In this document: positions 22,099-33,270 of the stretch, one piece after another | Layout of the letters: each line of letters starts with the position of its first letter | Numbering within the stretch: the stretch's first letter is position 1 | Origin: Prosthecobacter sp. | Lineage (GTDB): Bacteria > Verrucomicrobiota > Verrucomicrobiia > Verrucomicrobiales > Verrucomicrobiaceae | Assembly (NCBI GenBank): GCA_021733925.1 | Contig: JAIPJY010000007.1 | Location: 113,281-177,280 of the forward strand | Length of the DNA stretch: 64,000 nt | Direction of reading: 5' to 3' | Notes under the pieces: generated by a model | Database searches by the model: none | What the model was told of the DNA's origin: nothing | Seen by the model: only the letters and a program-made list of their open reading frames with translations | Made by a program: the position numbers and the translations under genes

Positions 22099-25000
22099 CT
22101 AGTACTGATAGCTGAACCTGACGCTGCCAAAGTGCGCCTGCAGATCATGGCGGAAGAACTGCCCTTGGTAGGACAGCATGAGGCTGAACCGGTCAGTGAA
22201 AGCAATGCTCATCCCAAGTCCCGCCACCAGATAATCCTGACCCGGGGTCTGGCCGCCGCCAACGGATGAGAAAGGCACATTGATCAGTGACACGCTGGTA
22301 CCGTTGTTATTCCTGATGTTCTGGCGCTCATAGCTCAGACGCACCTGCGGAGTGATCGTCGCAAAGCGGGTCTTCATCTGCTTGGAGGCCGACCAGCCAA
22401 CCCGGCTGACCAGCGATTGATAACTCTGCGCGCTGTAACGCAAGGCCGCCAGACCGCCGCCGGTTTCACTGTAAGCGTTCACCGTGCCATGCAGGTAATC
22501 CACCCCGATGAATGGCCCGGTGACCAGCGTGTCGTTCTGAAAGCGGAAGTTCCAGCCCGTGTTGTACTGCACCGAGTGCGTATAGGTGCGGGTCGAGCCA
22601 AAGGCCGTGGGGAAAGGAGCCCCGGGATGGCGGACGGAGTCCATCTGATAGGTGCCAAAGCTGTAGAGCAGGCTGTTCCAGAAATTGCCACGCACATAGG
22701 AGATGTAGGCGGAAAGTGCCGGACCTTCGAGATGCAGGCTGCTGGCATTGCCGGTGTACCCCTGCGTGCTCTGCAGGAAGGATGCCGCGAAACCAAGCGT
22801 CAGCCCCCGTGAGAAATGCCGCTCGGCACCGATGCCGGAAGCCCAGGAGTCCACCTGCACACCTGACTGGGTACGAATGGGACTGAGTTTGACATTGCCG
22901 TAGTTCACGGTGGAGAAAACCTCCCATTGGCGTGAACGCGCCACACGTTTGGCGATGGGCGATTCCTTCTTGGGATCGCCGTCCCCCTGACCAACAATCA
23001 CACCTTCATCAAGTGCGGCAGTAATGGAGTCAGAGTCAGAGCCTTCCTCACCACCACCGTTCCGGAGATTGAAAAGGTGCCCGTTAAGGTCACTCGTAAC
23101 CGTGTTGCCGGCTGAAATCAGCGCCTGTCCTTCGACGGCGGCAAGCGCCAGGCCACCATTCGTATCGATAATGGAAAACACACCCGTGCTTTGGTCGAGA
23201 TAACTGGTGACCCCGCTCGCCAGCCCCAGACTGCTGTCATTCAAGGCCAGGCTGGCAACGAAGCTCCCTGCATTGGCATCACCGGTGTTGAGATGCACTA
23301 GCTGCCATTGGTCGCCGCCGTGAAAACCTGTCATGCCATTCGGATTGCCGATGACCACGGTGCCGCCAGCCGTGGCATCGAGCTGACCATGCAGGTTGAT
23401 GGAATCCGCCGCCGTAGAATTGCTGAGATTGTTGCCCAAGCCCGCCCCTGTGAACAGATCCAACTGAATCACGCTGTCAGCACCCATCACCACAGCACCC
23501 GAACCCGATGTGGTGAGTGCAAAATTCGTCGCCGTTGCCACCACCCCTGGATCACCGACGCTGAGCACACCATTGAGGAAGATGGACTGGTTCACCGCCG
23601 TGGTGAGGGCACCGCTTCCAGCCAGCAGGCTGTCGCTGCTCAGATCCAGCCGCGTCGTCGTCACCGCCGCATTGGCGATCAGCACTGCACCGTTCTGCAC
23701 AGTGGTTGGGCCATTGTAATCGCTGTCGGCGCTGACCACGAGCGTCGTGCCATCCACCACGAGATCCGAGCTCGCGCTGGCTCCACTGATGCCTGTGCCG
23801 CTCACATTCACCGTCCCGCCACCCGTGAGGGTGAGAACCGTGCCATCCTTCACCAGCCCGCCCGTGAGGTTCAAGATGCCACCGCCTGTATTGATCGTGG
23901 CATTCGTCGCAGCAGTAATCGTTCCGGTGTAGGTGCTCGTGCCGGCGTTGCGCAGCGCACCGCCATTGTCCACACCGCTGCCGTTGAGAGTGAGCGCTTC
24001 GGAGGTGCTGTAGTTCACATTATTGAGCAGCAGCGTCCCACCACTGCTGACGGTGGTGCCTGCGTCACCAGTGCCCAGCGCATTGTTGCTGGTCACTTCC
24101 AGCGTGCCGGCGCGGACGTTCGTCGCGCCTGTGTAGGTGTTGTCGCCATTGAGCGTCAGCGTCCCGCTCCCGGCCTGGGTCACCCCGCCGCTGCCACTGA
24201 TCACACTGGCAAAATTCGTTCCCTGAGTCACCCCATCCGTGCGGTTGAATGCCAGGGTGCCATTGTTGTTGAGCACACTGCTTGTGGACAGCGCACCCGT
24301 GGTGCCACCGTTGCCGATCTGCAGCACACCCGCGCTGATCGTCGTGGCACCGGTGTAGCTGTTCGCCCCCGTGAGCACCCAGGTGCCAGCACCAGACTTC
24401 GTCAGCGCGGTGGCATCACCATTGTCGCCGATGATTGCGGCAAGGATGTTGTCGCCCGTGTTTGTTCCAGTGAGAGTCAGCGTGCGGATGCCGCTCTGAC
24501 CGTTGAAGTCCACGCTGCCCGTGTTGGTGAAGTTCACCGCTCCGGTGCCAGAAGCATCCAGAGTACCACCACTGCTGCCAACGCTGAACAGCCGGTCCGT
24601 GCTGGTGGCTCCGCCGGTGTATTGCAAGGTGCCGCCATTGAGCACCAGATTGGCTGCGGCATTCGTGGAAGCCCCCAGATTGCTGTTGATGCCCCCGTCC
24701 GTGAGGACAGCCACACTGAGCACCCCTGCATTGATCGTCGTGCTGCCGCTGTAGCTGTTGTCACCCGTCAGCGTGGTGGTGCCGGAACCCGCCTGAGTGA
24801 AAATCCCACTGCCGCTGATCGCATTGGCAACCGTGATGGCATCCGAACGGTTGATGATGAGGCTGGCGTTGTTAATCACAGCCCCTGTGCCAAGCGTGCC
24901 CGTCGTACCACCCGATCCTATCTGCAGTTCGCCCGCGCTGATGGTGGTGGTTCCCGTGTAAGTATTGCTACCGCTCAGCGTGAACTTCCCCGAACCTTCT

Positions 25001-28000
25001 TTGATCAGTGCCAAGGCTCCTGAGCCACCGTCTTGAATGACCCCGCTGAAAAGGGTGCTGGTGTTGTTCCCACTCATGGTCAGAGTGGCCGCAGTGCCGG
25101 AGTTGTTTTGCACAGTGCCTGAGCCGGCCAGCGAGCCAATGCGCGTGTTCAGTCCATTCAGCTCCAAGATGGCATGCGCCCCCACAATGATGGCCGATTC
25201 CAGATTGCTGCCGCCGATTTGCAGCACCCCGGAACTGACAGTCGTGGCTCCAGTATAGGTGTTGGCTCCGGTGAGCAGCCAGGTGGCGTCGCCTTCGATG
25301 CTCACCGAGGTGGCCCCGCCAAAATCACCGATGGCTGCGGCGATGATGTTCACTCCAGTCGTATTCGTTCCGGAAAGCACCAGCGTGCGCGCACCGCTCT
25401 CGCCATTGAACCCCATGCTGCCCGTGTTGGTAAAGTTCAGGTTGCCGCTGCCAGACACATCAATGCCACCGCTGCCGATGCCCAGGCTGAACAGCCGGTT
25501 CGTGCTGGCACCTGTGCCGGTGTATTGCAGGATGCCGCCATTGAGCACCAGATTCCCAGCCGCGTTCGATGAAGCACCAATGTTGCTGTTGCTCCCGCCA
25601 TTGGCCAGCACAGTCACTTTGAGCACACCTGCGGTGATCGTCGTCACCCCGGTGTATGAATTGCTGCCGCTGAGTGTCGTCGTGCCCGCACCCGCCTGAG
25701 TGAATGTGCCGCTGCCACTGATGGTGTTGGCAAGGGTGACTGCGTTCGAACGGTTGACGACAAGGCTGGCGTTGTTGGTCACCGCACCGCTGCCCAGCGT
25801 GCCGGTGGTGCTGCCACTGCCGATCTGCAGCACTCCGGCACTGATGGTCGTGGTGCCTGAGTACGTGTTCGTCCCCGTGAGCACCCAGGTTCCGACACCT
25901 GATTTTACCAGCGAGGTGGCTCCACCATTGTCACCGATCACTGCGGCAATGGTGTTGCTGCCGGTATGAGTGCCCGTGAGGGTCAGCGTGCGGGCACCGC
26001 TCTGGCTGTTGAATCCCATGCTGCCGGTGTTGGTGAAATTCACCGCGCCAGTGCCCGAGGCATCCAGCGTGCCACCGACGGTGGTGACCGTAAACAATCT
26101 GTCCGTGGAAACTGCGGCCCCCGTGTAGCGCAGCGTGCCGCCGGTGAGGATCAGGCTGGATGCAGCGTTGGTGGATGCACCGATATTGCTGGCCACCCCA
26201 CCGTTCGCCAGCATGGCGAAACTGAGCACGCCGTTGCTGACGACCGTGCCACCGGTGTAGGTATTGCTGCCCGTCAGCGTCAGCGTGCCAGAACCGTTCT
26301 TGTTGAAAGCCAAAAAGGCGCTGCCACCATTCTGGATGAGTCCGTCAAAGGTCGTGCTCAGGGTGCCGCCAGAGTTCAATGTCGCCCCCGTGGACGTGCC
26401 GTTCTGCACCGTGCCCGATCCAGTGAGCGTGCCGATGGCGTTCGTAAACCCATTGAGTTCGAGAATAGCACCGCTCTCGATCGTGACTGCGGAAGAATTG
26501 CTGAAAACATAGGAGCCACCCGCCTGAAGTTTTCCCGCGCTGATGAGGGTGGCACCCGTGTAAGTGTTCGCGCCTGAAAGCATCCAGGTGCCGGCCCCCG
26601 TCTTCGTCAGCGAGGTGGAACCGCCATTGTTGCCGATCACTGCAGCAAGGGTGTTGCTGCCGGTGTTCGTGCCTGTGAGGGTCAGCGTGCGTGTGCCGCT
26701 CTGGCTGTTGAAGCCCATGCTGCCCGCGCAGGTGAAATTCACTACACCGGTGCCTGAGGCATCCAGCGTACCGCCGCTGGTCCCCACGCTGAACAACCGG
26801 TCTGTGCTGGACCCGATTCCCGTGTATTGCAGCGTGCCACCATTGATCACCAAGTTGGTGGAAAGGGAAGTGGCGGCGCCAATGCTGCTGTTGCTGCCAC
26901 CGTTGAACAGCGTGGATGCTTTCAGCACACCACCGTTGATCGTGGTCACTCCGGTGTAGCCGTTGAATGTGTTCAGCAGCCAGGTGCCGGCACCGGACTT
27001 CGTGATTGCCGTGGCTCCGCCATTGTCACCAATCGCAATGGAGATGGTGTTGCTTCCGGTGTTTGTTCCGGTGAGGGTCAGTGTACGCGCACCAGTCTGA
27101 CTGTTGAAGCCCATGATGCCTACACTGGTAAAGTTCACCGCTCCACTGCCTGATGAGTCCAGCGCGCTGCCTGCCGCGGTTCCCAAGCTGAAGGCGCGGC
27201 TGGTGCTGACGGCACCTCCCGTGTACTGAAGCGTACCGCCGTTGAGCACCAGATTGGTCACGGCATTGCTGGCCGCACCGATGTTGCTGGCAGAACCACC
27301 GTTGGCAAGACTTGAAACGGAGAGCACCCCACCACTGATCGTGGTGATCCCCGTGTAGGTGTTCGCACCAGACAGCACCCAGGTGCCTGCGCCGCTTTTC
27401 ACCAGTGAGGTGGCGCCGGTGTTGTCACTGATGATAGCGGCGAGCGTGTTGCTGCCCGTGTTCGTGCCAGTGAGGGTCAAAGTACGCGCGCCAGTCTGGC
27501 TGTTGAACCCCATGCTGCCGGTGTTGGTGAAATTGACAGCTCCAGTTCCAGAGGCATTCAGCGTGCCGCCGCTGCTGCCAATGCTGAAGAGACGATCCGT
27601 GCTGACATCGGCGCCCGTATATTTCAAAACAGCGCTTGGGTTGTTGAGGATGAGGTTGGTGGCGGCGTTGGTGGAGGCACCGATGTTGCTGGCGCTGCCA
27701 CCATCGGCCAGGGTCGAAATACTCAAGGTACCCCCCGTGATGCTCGTGGCACCGGTATAAGTGCTGCTGCCCGACAGCGTCAGGGTTGTGATCGCCCCCA
27801 TTTTGGTCAGGAACAGGGTGCCAGTACCGCCATCCTGAAGCACGCCGCTGAATGCGCTGCTGATGTTTCCACTGACGAGCAAACCCGAATTGTTGCTGCT
27901 GCCATTTTGTACGATCCCTGAGCCGGAAATCGAGCCGACTGCGGCTCCCAACGGATTCCCGTTGGTGGCCAGTGTACCACCGCTGTTGACGATCATGGCG

Positions 28001-31000
28001 GACGCATTCCCCAATCCACTGGCGACCCCGGCAGAGAGAACACCCGCGTTCACCGTGGCACTGCCCCAGTTGTTGCTCAGACCGCTGAGGGTTGTTGTTC
28101 CCGTGCCGTTCTGAATCAAAGCACCTGTTCCGCTCATGGTGCCAGAAATCGTGATCGCATTGGATCGATCGATGATGAGCGTGCCATTGTTGGTAATCGT
28201 CCCACTGCCAAGGGTTCCCGTGGTGCCGCCATTGCCAATCTGCAGTGTTCCTGCACTGATCGTGGTCACACCGGCATAGCTGTTGGCACCAGTGAGTATG
28301 GTCGTGCCCGTTCCAGCCTGGGTGAGCGAACCTGTGCCGCTGATGCTGTTTGAGATGGTGACAGTGTCAGAGCGTTTAAAGGTAAGGTTGGCATTGTCCG
28401 TCACTGCCCCGCTGCCGAGCGTGCCGGCGGCGCCACCGCTTCCAACCTGCAGCACCCCGGTGCTGATAGTCGTCGTCCCCGTGTAGTTGTTCGCTCCAGT
28501 CAGCACCCAGGTACCGACACCAGATTTCGTCAACGAAGTGACGCCACCATTGTCGCCGATCGCAGCAGCGAGTGTATTGGCCCCCGTGTTCGTACCCGTC
28601 AGCGTCAAGGTGCGCGCACCCGTCTGACTGTTGAACCCCATGTTGCCTGTGTTCGTGAAATTCACCGCCCCTGTGCCGGACGCATTCAGCGTGCCGCCTA
28701 AAGTACCGATGCCAAACAAACGGTCCGTGCTGGAACCAGTGCCGGTATATTTGATGATGCCATTATTGAGGACGATGTTGGCTGCGGAATTGCTGGCTGC
28801 ACCCAGATTGCTGGCCACACCACCGTCAGCAAGGGTCGCAACAGAAAGAGTCAGCCCACCCGCAATGGATGTCACGCCTGTGTACGTGTTGGTTCCGCTC
28901 AGGGTGTGCGAACCAGCATTCACCGTGACCCCACCCGTGCCGCTGATGGTTTGTGACAGGGTGAGGCCGGCCGTGTTGTTCAGCATGAGGATGCCATTAT
29001 CCACAATGTCCCCGCTGATGGAGCCGGTGCTGCCAAAGTTCCCAAGGATCAATGTGCCTCCGCTGATGGTGGTGAGGCCCGTGTAAGTATTATTTCCGGT
29101 CAGCATCCAGGTGCCTGTGCCAGATTTGATCAGTGACGTGGCACCACCACTGTCGCCAATCACTGCGGCGAGGACATTGCCCGCACCATTGGTCCCCGTC
29201 AAAGTGAGCGTACGTGCGCCAGACTGCCCGTTGAACCCCATGCTGCCCGTGTTCGTGAAGCTCAGCACCACTCCGGAAGAGTCGAGCGTGCCCCCTGAGG
29301 TGCCCACGCTGAACAACCGGTCGATGCTCGCCGCACTACCACCAGTGTACCGCAATGTGCCGCCGTTGAGAACGAGGTTGGTTGCCACATTGGAGGACGC
29401 ACCAAGGTTGCTGTTGCTGCCGCCATTCGCAAGGGATGTGACGTTCAGAACCCCCGCATTGATCACCGTCGCACCAGTATATGAATTGGACCCGCTGAGC
29501 GTGGTCATGCCCGCACCCGCCTGAGTCACCGATCCGCTGCCGCTGATCGCATTGGCCACCGTCAGGCTATCTGAGCGGTTGAATGTCAGATTGCCATTGT
29601 CGGTGACCGCCCCGCTGCCCAGCGTGCCGCTGGTGCCGCCATTACCGACCTGCAGCACACCGCCGCTAATGGTCGTCACCCCGGTATACGTGTTGGCTCC
29701 GCCCAGAATCCAGGTTCCCGTTCCAGACTTGGTCAACGCGGTCGCCCCCGAATTGTCCCCAATGATCGGATTCATCGTGTTGTTCTGGGTGTTCGTGCCG
29801 CCTAAAACAAGCGTTCTTGCTCCAGTGGATGAGCCAAATCCCATCGCGCCCGTATTGGTAAAAACCAGCGCCCCGCTGCCGGAAGATTCAATCGTCGCCA
29901 CAGGATTTGCCGTGCCCGTGGGAACTTCAAACAGACGGTCCGTCGAAGCTCCCGTCCCGACATAACGCAAGGTGCCCAGATTGGTGATGGCCAGATTGCC
30001 AGCCGCGGAACTCGATGCCCCAATGCTGCTTGCCACCCCGCCATTGCCCAAATTGCTCACCGTCACAATTCCCCCGTTGCTGATGATGCGCGTCACCCCG
30101 GTGTAAGTGTTGGTGCCGCTGAGTGTCAGCATCGTGTTTCCATTGCTCGTCACACCGCCGGCACCGCTGATCGTCTGCGCCAGATTCACCGATCCCGAGC
30201 GCGAGGCAAACAAAGTTCCTCCGGCGTTGATGATGATGTTTCCGGTGCCAATGCTCCCCGTGCTTCCGCCGACGGTGCCAATCGACACAGCGCCTCCGTT
30301 GATCGTCGTCGTTCCCGTGTAGGTGTTGTTGTCACTGGTCAGCCGAAGCGTGCCAAACGTGTTCGACTTCACGACGGATGTCGCGCCTCCGTTGTCCCCG
30401 ATGCTGCTGGCCAGCGAAATGATACCGCCGAACGTACTGTTGCTGAATGCGAAGGTCAGTGTGCGCGCCCCTGTCTGACCGTTGAAGCCGATGCTGCCTG
30501 TGTTGGTAAAATTCAGCGTCGCAGCCACGGGAAGACTGATGGTGCCGCCCGCAGCACCCACACTGAACAAGCGGTCCGTGCTGGTGGTTGTGGCGTTGTT
30601 ATACTGCAGTGTCCCGCCATTGAGCACCAGATTGCTCGCCGCATTGCTGGAGGCCCCGATGTTGCTGTTGCTGCCGCCGTTGGCCAGGCTCGTCACATTG
30701 AGCACGCCGCCGTTGATCGTCGTCACTCCCGTGTAGCTGTTGGATCCACTCAGCGTCCACGCACCTGCACCGGCCTTCGTCAGCGCTGTCGCCCCGCCAT
30801 TGTCACCAATCACTGCGGCCAGGGTGTTGCTGCCCGTGTTCGTACCTGTGAGGGTCAGGGTCCGTGTACCACTCTGGCCGTTGAACCCCATGCTGCCCGT
30901 ATTGGTCAGATTCAGCGCACCGGAGCCGGATGACTCCAAAGCGCCGCCGCTGGTGCCGACGCTGAAGAGCCGGTCGGTATTGATCGCTGCCCCCGTATAT

Positions 31001-33270
31001 TTCAGCGTGCCGCCGTTGAGCACAATGTTTGCAGCTGCATTGCTTGCAGCTCCGATGTTGCTGCTGGTGCCGCCACCATTAAAGATGCTGATGCTGAGAG
31101 TTCCGGCACTGACCGTGGTCACCCCCATGTAGCTGTCAACCGCAGTCAGCGTCGTAGTCCCCGTACCAATCTGCGATACTCCGCCGCTGCCATTGATGCT
31201 GTTGGAGACTGTAATGGCATCCGAGCGGTTGAAACTGAGATTGGCATTGTTGTTCACGGTGTTTGTCCCCAGAGTTCCCGTGGTGCCGCCGTTGCCGATC
31301 TGCAGCACCCCCGCGCTGATCGTGGTGGCACCAGTGTAGCTGTTTGCACCAGTGAGGATGGTAGTGCCGGTGCCAGCCTGCGTGAAGGTTCCCGTGCCTG
31401 AAATGGCATTGCTTAGCGTGAGGGTATCAGAACGGTTGATCACGAGACTGGAGTTGTCGGTCACCCCGCCAGTTCCGAGGGTTCCCGAGGTGCCACCGTT
31501 GCCGACCTGCAAAATGCCCGAACTTATCGTCGTAGTTCCGCTGTAAGTGTTCGTTCCGGTCAGTATCCATTTGCTCGCACCTGACTTGGTGAGGGAAGTG
31601 GCTCCGCCATTGTCACCAATGGCCGCAGCGAGTGAGTTGTTTCCCGTGTTGGTCCCGGTGAGGGTGAGCGTGCGGGTGCCGGAGAAGCTATTGAAACCCA
31701 TGCTGCCAGTGTTGGTAAAATTGATGGCACCCGTGCCCTGAGACGCAAGAATACCGCCCGTGACGCCCACACTGAACAAGCGATCCGTGTTGGTCACCGA
31801 TCCAGTGCCTACATAATTCAGCGCACCGTTGCCTCCGAGGACAATGTTACCAGCCGCATTGCTGGCAGCCCCAAGATTGCTGGCGACTCCTCCATCCCCA
31901 ATAGTTGAAACTAGAAGATTTGCGCCTCCAGCAATAGTCGTAACTCCCGTGTAAGTGTTGGTGCCGCTGAGGGTGGGGCTGCCTGCATTGATGGAGATGC
32001 CTCCTGTGCCGCTGATGGTTTGCGACAATGTGGGCCCAATCACGTTCGCCAGGATGAGCGTACCATTGTCAACGATGTTTCCGGTTCCTAGGGCTCCGCC
32101 GGAACCAATCAATAAAGTACCTGCGCTGATCGTCGTCGTTCCAGAATAGGTGTTTTGACCTGTCAAGGCTAGGGTTCCAGTGCCAGTTTTGGTAAGAGAG
32201 GTCGCGCCCCCGCTGTCCCCGACAATGGCCGCCAAGGTCGTCGTACCAGCCACATTGATTCCAAACGTGAGCGTGCGTGCACCGCTCTGGCCATTGAAAC
32301 CCATGCTGCCGGTATTCGTGAAATTGATCGTCGACGATAGATCAAAGGTGCCTCCACCAGTTCCGACACTGAAGAGCCGGTCCGTGCTGATGTTTGCGCC
32401 TCCGTACTGGAGCTTGCCTCCATCGAGAACCAGATTGGCCGCCGCATTTGTGGATGCTCCAATGTTGCTATTGCTGCCGCCATTTGCCAGTGTGGCGGTG
32501 AACAAGCTTCCACCGGTGATGATTGTGGCCCCAGTGTATGAGTTTGCACTGTTCAGAAACAACCTGCCTCCCCCCGCCTGGGTTAGAGTGCCGGTGCCAC
32601 TGATGACACCGCCGATGCTTGCGCTCGAATCAGTACGGTTCACCACGATGCTGCCACTGTTGCTGATCGCCCCGGAGCCCAGTTGGCCAGTGGTTCCGCC
32701 GTCACCCACTTGTACCGTGCCTGAAGAGATCGTGGTCCCCCCGGTGTAGGTATTCGTACCGGAGAGTGTCAGCGCACCTGCACCGTCCTTGATCAAACCC
32801 GTGCTGCCGCCGAGCACCGCACTGATCGTAACCGCCGTGTTCGCGGTGATCGTGGAATTCGACAGCGTGAGTGTATTTCCACCTCCTGCCACGGTGTAAA
32901 CAGAATTGAACACCATGTTCCCGACCGTCACCGCGCCCCCCAGCGTCACCGTACCCGCCGTACCACCGAAGATAGCCGCATCCGGCGTGGCGCTGTTCCA
33001 GGTGGTGTCACCACTGCCGGTGTTCCAGTTGCCCAGACCGTCCGTCCAGGTCCCACTGCCACCCGTGATGGTGCCTCCGTCTCCGGCACCAGTATCCCAG
33101 GTCAAGGTCGCCGCCTGCAAGATGGGCCCCACTTGACCGCAACTCGCCACAGCCACAATCAGGGCCACCACCCGCAACCGGCACCACCGCGTTGCCGTGA
33201 TTGCCCCCCATAATTCTTTGGCCACGCAGAAAAAGTTGGGGGGACCACCACAGCTAGGAACGGTTTTCAT
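22099..33270 (-). CDS. Giant PATR-repeat autotransporter (3,723 aa)
   Basis: A type V secretion protein. The N-terminal 55 residues form an extended signal peptide. Most of the length is passenger made of autotransporter-associated beta-strand (PATR) repeats: about 28 copies of N-[TS]-Y-[TS]-G, within 13 copies of a longer module marked by the TDRLFSVG segment. These build a long right-handed beta-helix on the cell surface. The last 280 or so residues (from RQWEVFSTVNYGN) are the outer-membrane beta-barrel, ending in FSYQY, an aromatic BAM signal. Ser/Thr/Gly/Asn composition opens long spurious frames on the other strand. Ligand and role (adhesion, display) are unknown. Confidence 0.93.
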   Translation of the reverse strand: MKTVPSCGGPPNFFCVAKELWGAITATRWCRLRVVALIVAVASCGQVGPILQAATLTWDTGAGDGGTITGGSGTWTDGLGNWNTGSGDTTWNSATPDAAIFGGTAGTVTLGGAVTVGNMVFNSVYTVAGGGNTLTLSNSTITANTAVTISAVLGGSTGLIKDGAGALTLSGTNTYTGGTTISSGTVQVGDGGTTGQLGSGAISNSGSIVVNRTDSSASIGGVISGTGTLTQAGGGRLFLNSANSYTGATIITGGSLFTATLANGGSNSNIGASTNAAANLVLDGGKLQYGGANISTDRLFSVGTGGGTFDLSSTINFTNTGSMGFNGQSGARTLTFGINVAGTTTLAAIVGDSGGATSLTKTGTGTLALTGQNTYSGTTTISAGTLLIGSGGALGTGNIVDNGTLILANVIGPTLSQTISGTGGISINAGSPTLSGTNTYTGVTTIAGGANLLVSTIGDGGVASNLGAASNAAGNIVLGGNGALNYVGTGSVTNTDRLFSVGVTGGILASQGTGAINFTNTGSMGFNSFSGTRTLTLTGTNTGNNSLAAAIGDNGGATSLTKSGASKWILTGTNTYSGTTTISSGILQVGNGGTSGTLGTGGVTDNSSLVINRSDTLTLSNAISGTGTFTQAGTGTTILTGANSYTGATTISAGVLQIGNGGTTGTLGTNTVNNNANLSFNRSDAITVSNSINGSGGVSQIGTGTTTLTAVDSYMGVTTVSAGTLSISIFNGGGTSSNIGAASNAAANIVLNGGTLKYTGAAINTDRLFSVGTSGGALESSGSGALNLTNTGSMGFNGQSGTRTLTLTGTNTGSNTLAAVIGDNGGATALTKAGAGAWTLSGSNSYTGVTTINGGVLNVTSLANGGSNSNIGASSNAASNLVLNGGTLQYNNATTTSTDRLFSVGAAGGTISLPVAATLNFTNTGSIGFNGQTGARTLTFAFSNSTFGGIISLASSIGDNGGATSVVKSNTFGTLRLTSDNNTYTGTTTINGGAVSIGTVGGSTGSIGTGNIIINAGGTLFASRSGSVNLAQTISGAGGVTSNGNTMLTLSGTNTYTGVTRIISNGGIVTVSNLGNGGVASSIGASSSAAGNLAITNLGTLRYVGTGASTDRLFEVPTGTANPVATIESSGSGALVFTNTGAMGFGSSTGARTLVLGGTNTQNNTMNPIIGDNSGATALTKSGTGTWILGGANTYTGVTTISGGVLQVGNGGTSGTLGSGAVTDNGNLTFNRSDSLTVANAISGSGSVTQAGAGMTTLSGSNSYTGATVINAGVLNVTSLANGGSNSNLGASSNVATNLVLNGGTLRYTGGSAASIDRLFSVGTSGGTLDSSGVVLSFTNTGSMGFNGQSGARTLTLTGTNGAGNVLAAVIGDSGGATSLIKSGTGTWMLTGNNTYTGLTTISGGTLILGNFGSTGSISGDIVDNGILMLNNTAGLTLSQTISGTGGVTVNAGSHTLSGTNTYTGVTSIAGGLTLSVATLADGGVASNLGAASNSAANIVLNNGIIKYTGTGSSTDRLFGIGTLGGTLNASGTGAVNFTNTGNMGFNSQTGARTLTLTGTNTGANTLAAAIGDNGGVTSLTKSGVGTWVLTGANNYTGTTTISTGVLQVGSGGAAGTLGSGAVTDNANLTFKRSDTVTISNSISGTGSLTQAGTGTTILTGANSYAGVTTISAGTLQIGNGGTTGTLGSGTITNNGTLIIDRSNAITISGTMSGTGALIQNGTGTTTLSGLSNNWGSATVNAGVLSAGVASGLGNASAMIVNSGGTLATNGNPLGAAVGSISGSGIVQNGSSNNSGLLVSGNISSAFSGVLQDGGTGTLFLTKMGAITTLTLSGSSTYTGATSITGGTLSISTLADGGSASNIGASTNAATNLILNNPSAVLKYTGADVSTDRLFSIGSSGGTLNASGTGAVNFTNTGSMGFNSQTGARTLTLTGTNTGSNTLAAIISDNTGATSLVKSGAGTWVLSGANTYTGITTISGGVLSVSSLANGGSASNIGAASNAVTNLVLNGGTLQYTGGAVSTSRAFSLGTAAGSALDSSGSGAVNFTSVGIMGFNSQTGARTLTLTGTNTGSNTISIAIGDNGGATAITKSGAGTWLLNTFNGYTGVTTINGGVLKASTLFNGGSNSSIGAATSLSTNLVINGGTLQYTGIGSSTDRLFSVGTSGGTLDASGTGVVNFTCAGSMGFNSQSGTRTLTLTGTNTGSNTLAAVIGNNGGSTSLTKTGAGTWMLSGANTYTGATLISAGKLQAGGSYVFSNSSAVTIESGAILELNGFTNAIGTLTGSGTVQNGTSTGATLNSGGTLSTTFDGLIQNGGSAFLAFNKNGSGTLTLTGSNTYTGGTVVSNGVLSFAMLANGGVASNIGASTNAASSLILTGGTLRYTGAAVSTDRLFTVTTVGGTLDASGTGAVNFTNTGSMGFNSQSGARTLTLTGTHTGSNTIAAVIGDNGGATSLVKSGVGTWVLTGTNTYSGTTTISAGVLQIGSGSTTGTLGSGAVTNNASLVVNRSNAVTLANTISGSGTFTQAGAGTTTLSGSNSYTGVTTITAGVLKVTVLANGGSNSNIGASSNAAGNLVLNGGILQYTGTGASTNRLFSLGIGSGGIDVSGSGNLNFTNTGSMGFNGESGARTLVLSGTNTTGVNIIAAAIGDFGGATSVSIEGDATWLLTGANTYTGATTVSSGVLQIGGSNLESAIIVGAHAILELNGLNTRIGSLAGSGTVQNNSGTAATLTMSGNNTSTLFSGVIQDGGSGALALIKEGSGKFTLSGSNTYTGTTTISAGELQIGSGGTTGTLGTGAVINNASLIINRSDAITVANAISGSGIFTQAGSGTTTLTGDNSYSGSTTINAGVLSVAVLTDGGINSNLGASTNAAANLVLNGGTLQYTGGATSTDRLFSVGSSGGTLDASGTGAVNFTNTGSVDFNGQSGIRTLTLTGTNTGDNILAAIIGDNGDATALTKSGAGTWVLTGANSYTGATTISAGVLQIGNGGTTGALSTSSVLNNNGTLAFNRTDGVTQGTNFASVISGSGGVTQAGSGTLTLNGDNTYTGATNVRAGTLEVTSNNALGTGDAGTTVSSGGTLLLNNVNYSTSEALTLNGSGVDNGGALRNAGTSTYTGTITAATNATINTGGGILNLTGGLVKDGTVLTLTGGGTVNVSGTGISGASASSDLVVDGTTLVVSADSDYNGPTTVQNGAVLIANAAVTTTRLDLSSDSLLAGSGALTTAVNQSIFLNGVLSVGDPGVVATATNFALTTSGSGAVVMGADSVIQLDLFTGAGLGNNLSNSTAADSINLHGQLDATAGGTVVIGNPNGMTGFHGGDQWQLVHLNTGDANAGSFVASLALNDSSLGLASGVTSYLDQSTGVFSIIDTNGGLALAAVEGQALISAGNTVTSDLNGHLFNLRNGGGEEGSDSDSITAALDEGVIVGQGDGDPKKESPIAKRVARSRQWEVFSTVNYGNVKLSPIRTQSGVQVDSWASGIGAERHFSRGLTLGFAASFLQSTQGYTGNASSLHLEGPALSAYISYVRGNFWNSLLYSFGTYQMDSVRHPGAPFPTAFGSTRTYTHSVQYNTGWNFRFQNDTLVTGPFIGVDYLHGTVNAYSETGGGLAALRYSAQSYQSLVSRVGWSASKQMKTRFATITPQVRLSYERQNIRNNNGTSVSLINVPFSSVGGGQTPGQDYLVAGLGMSIAFTDRFSLMLSYQGQFFRHDLQAHFGSVRFSYQY

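Noticed and set aside
23308-32749. Long open frames on the + strand opposite the autotransporter (up to 571 codons)
   Set aside because: They are antisense shadows of repeated Gly/Thr/Ser/Asn codons; sequences are low-complexity (Val/Pro/Leu repeats) and repeat with the modules of the real gene.
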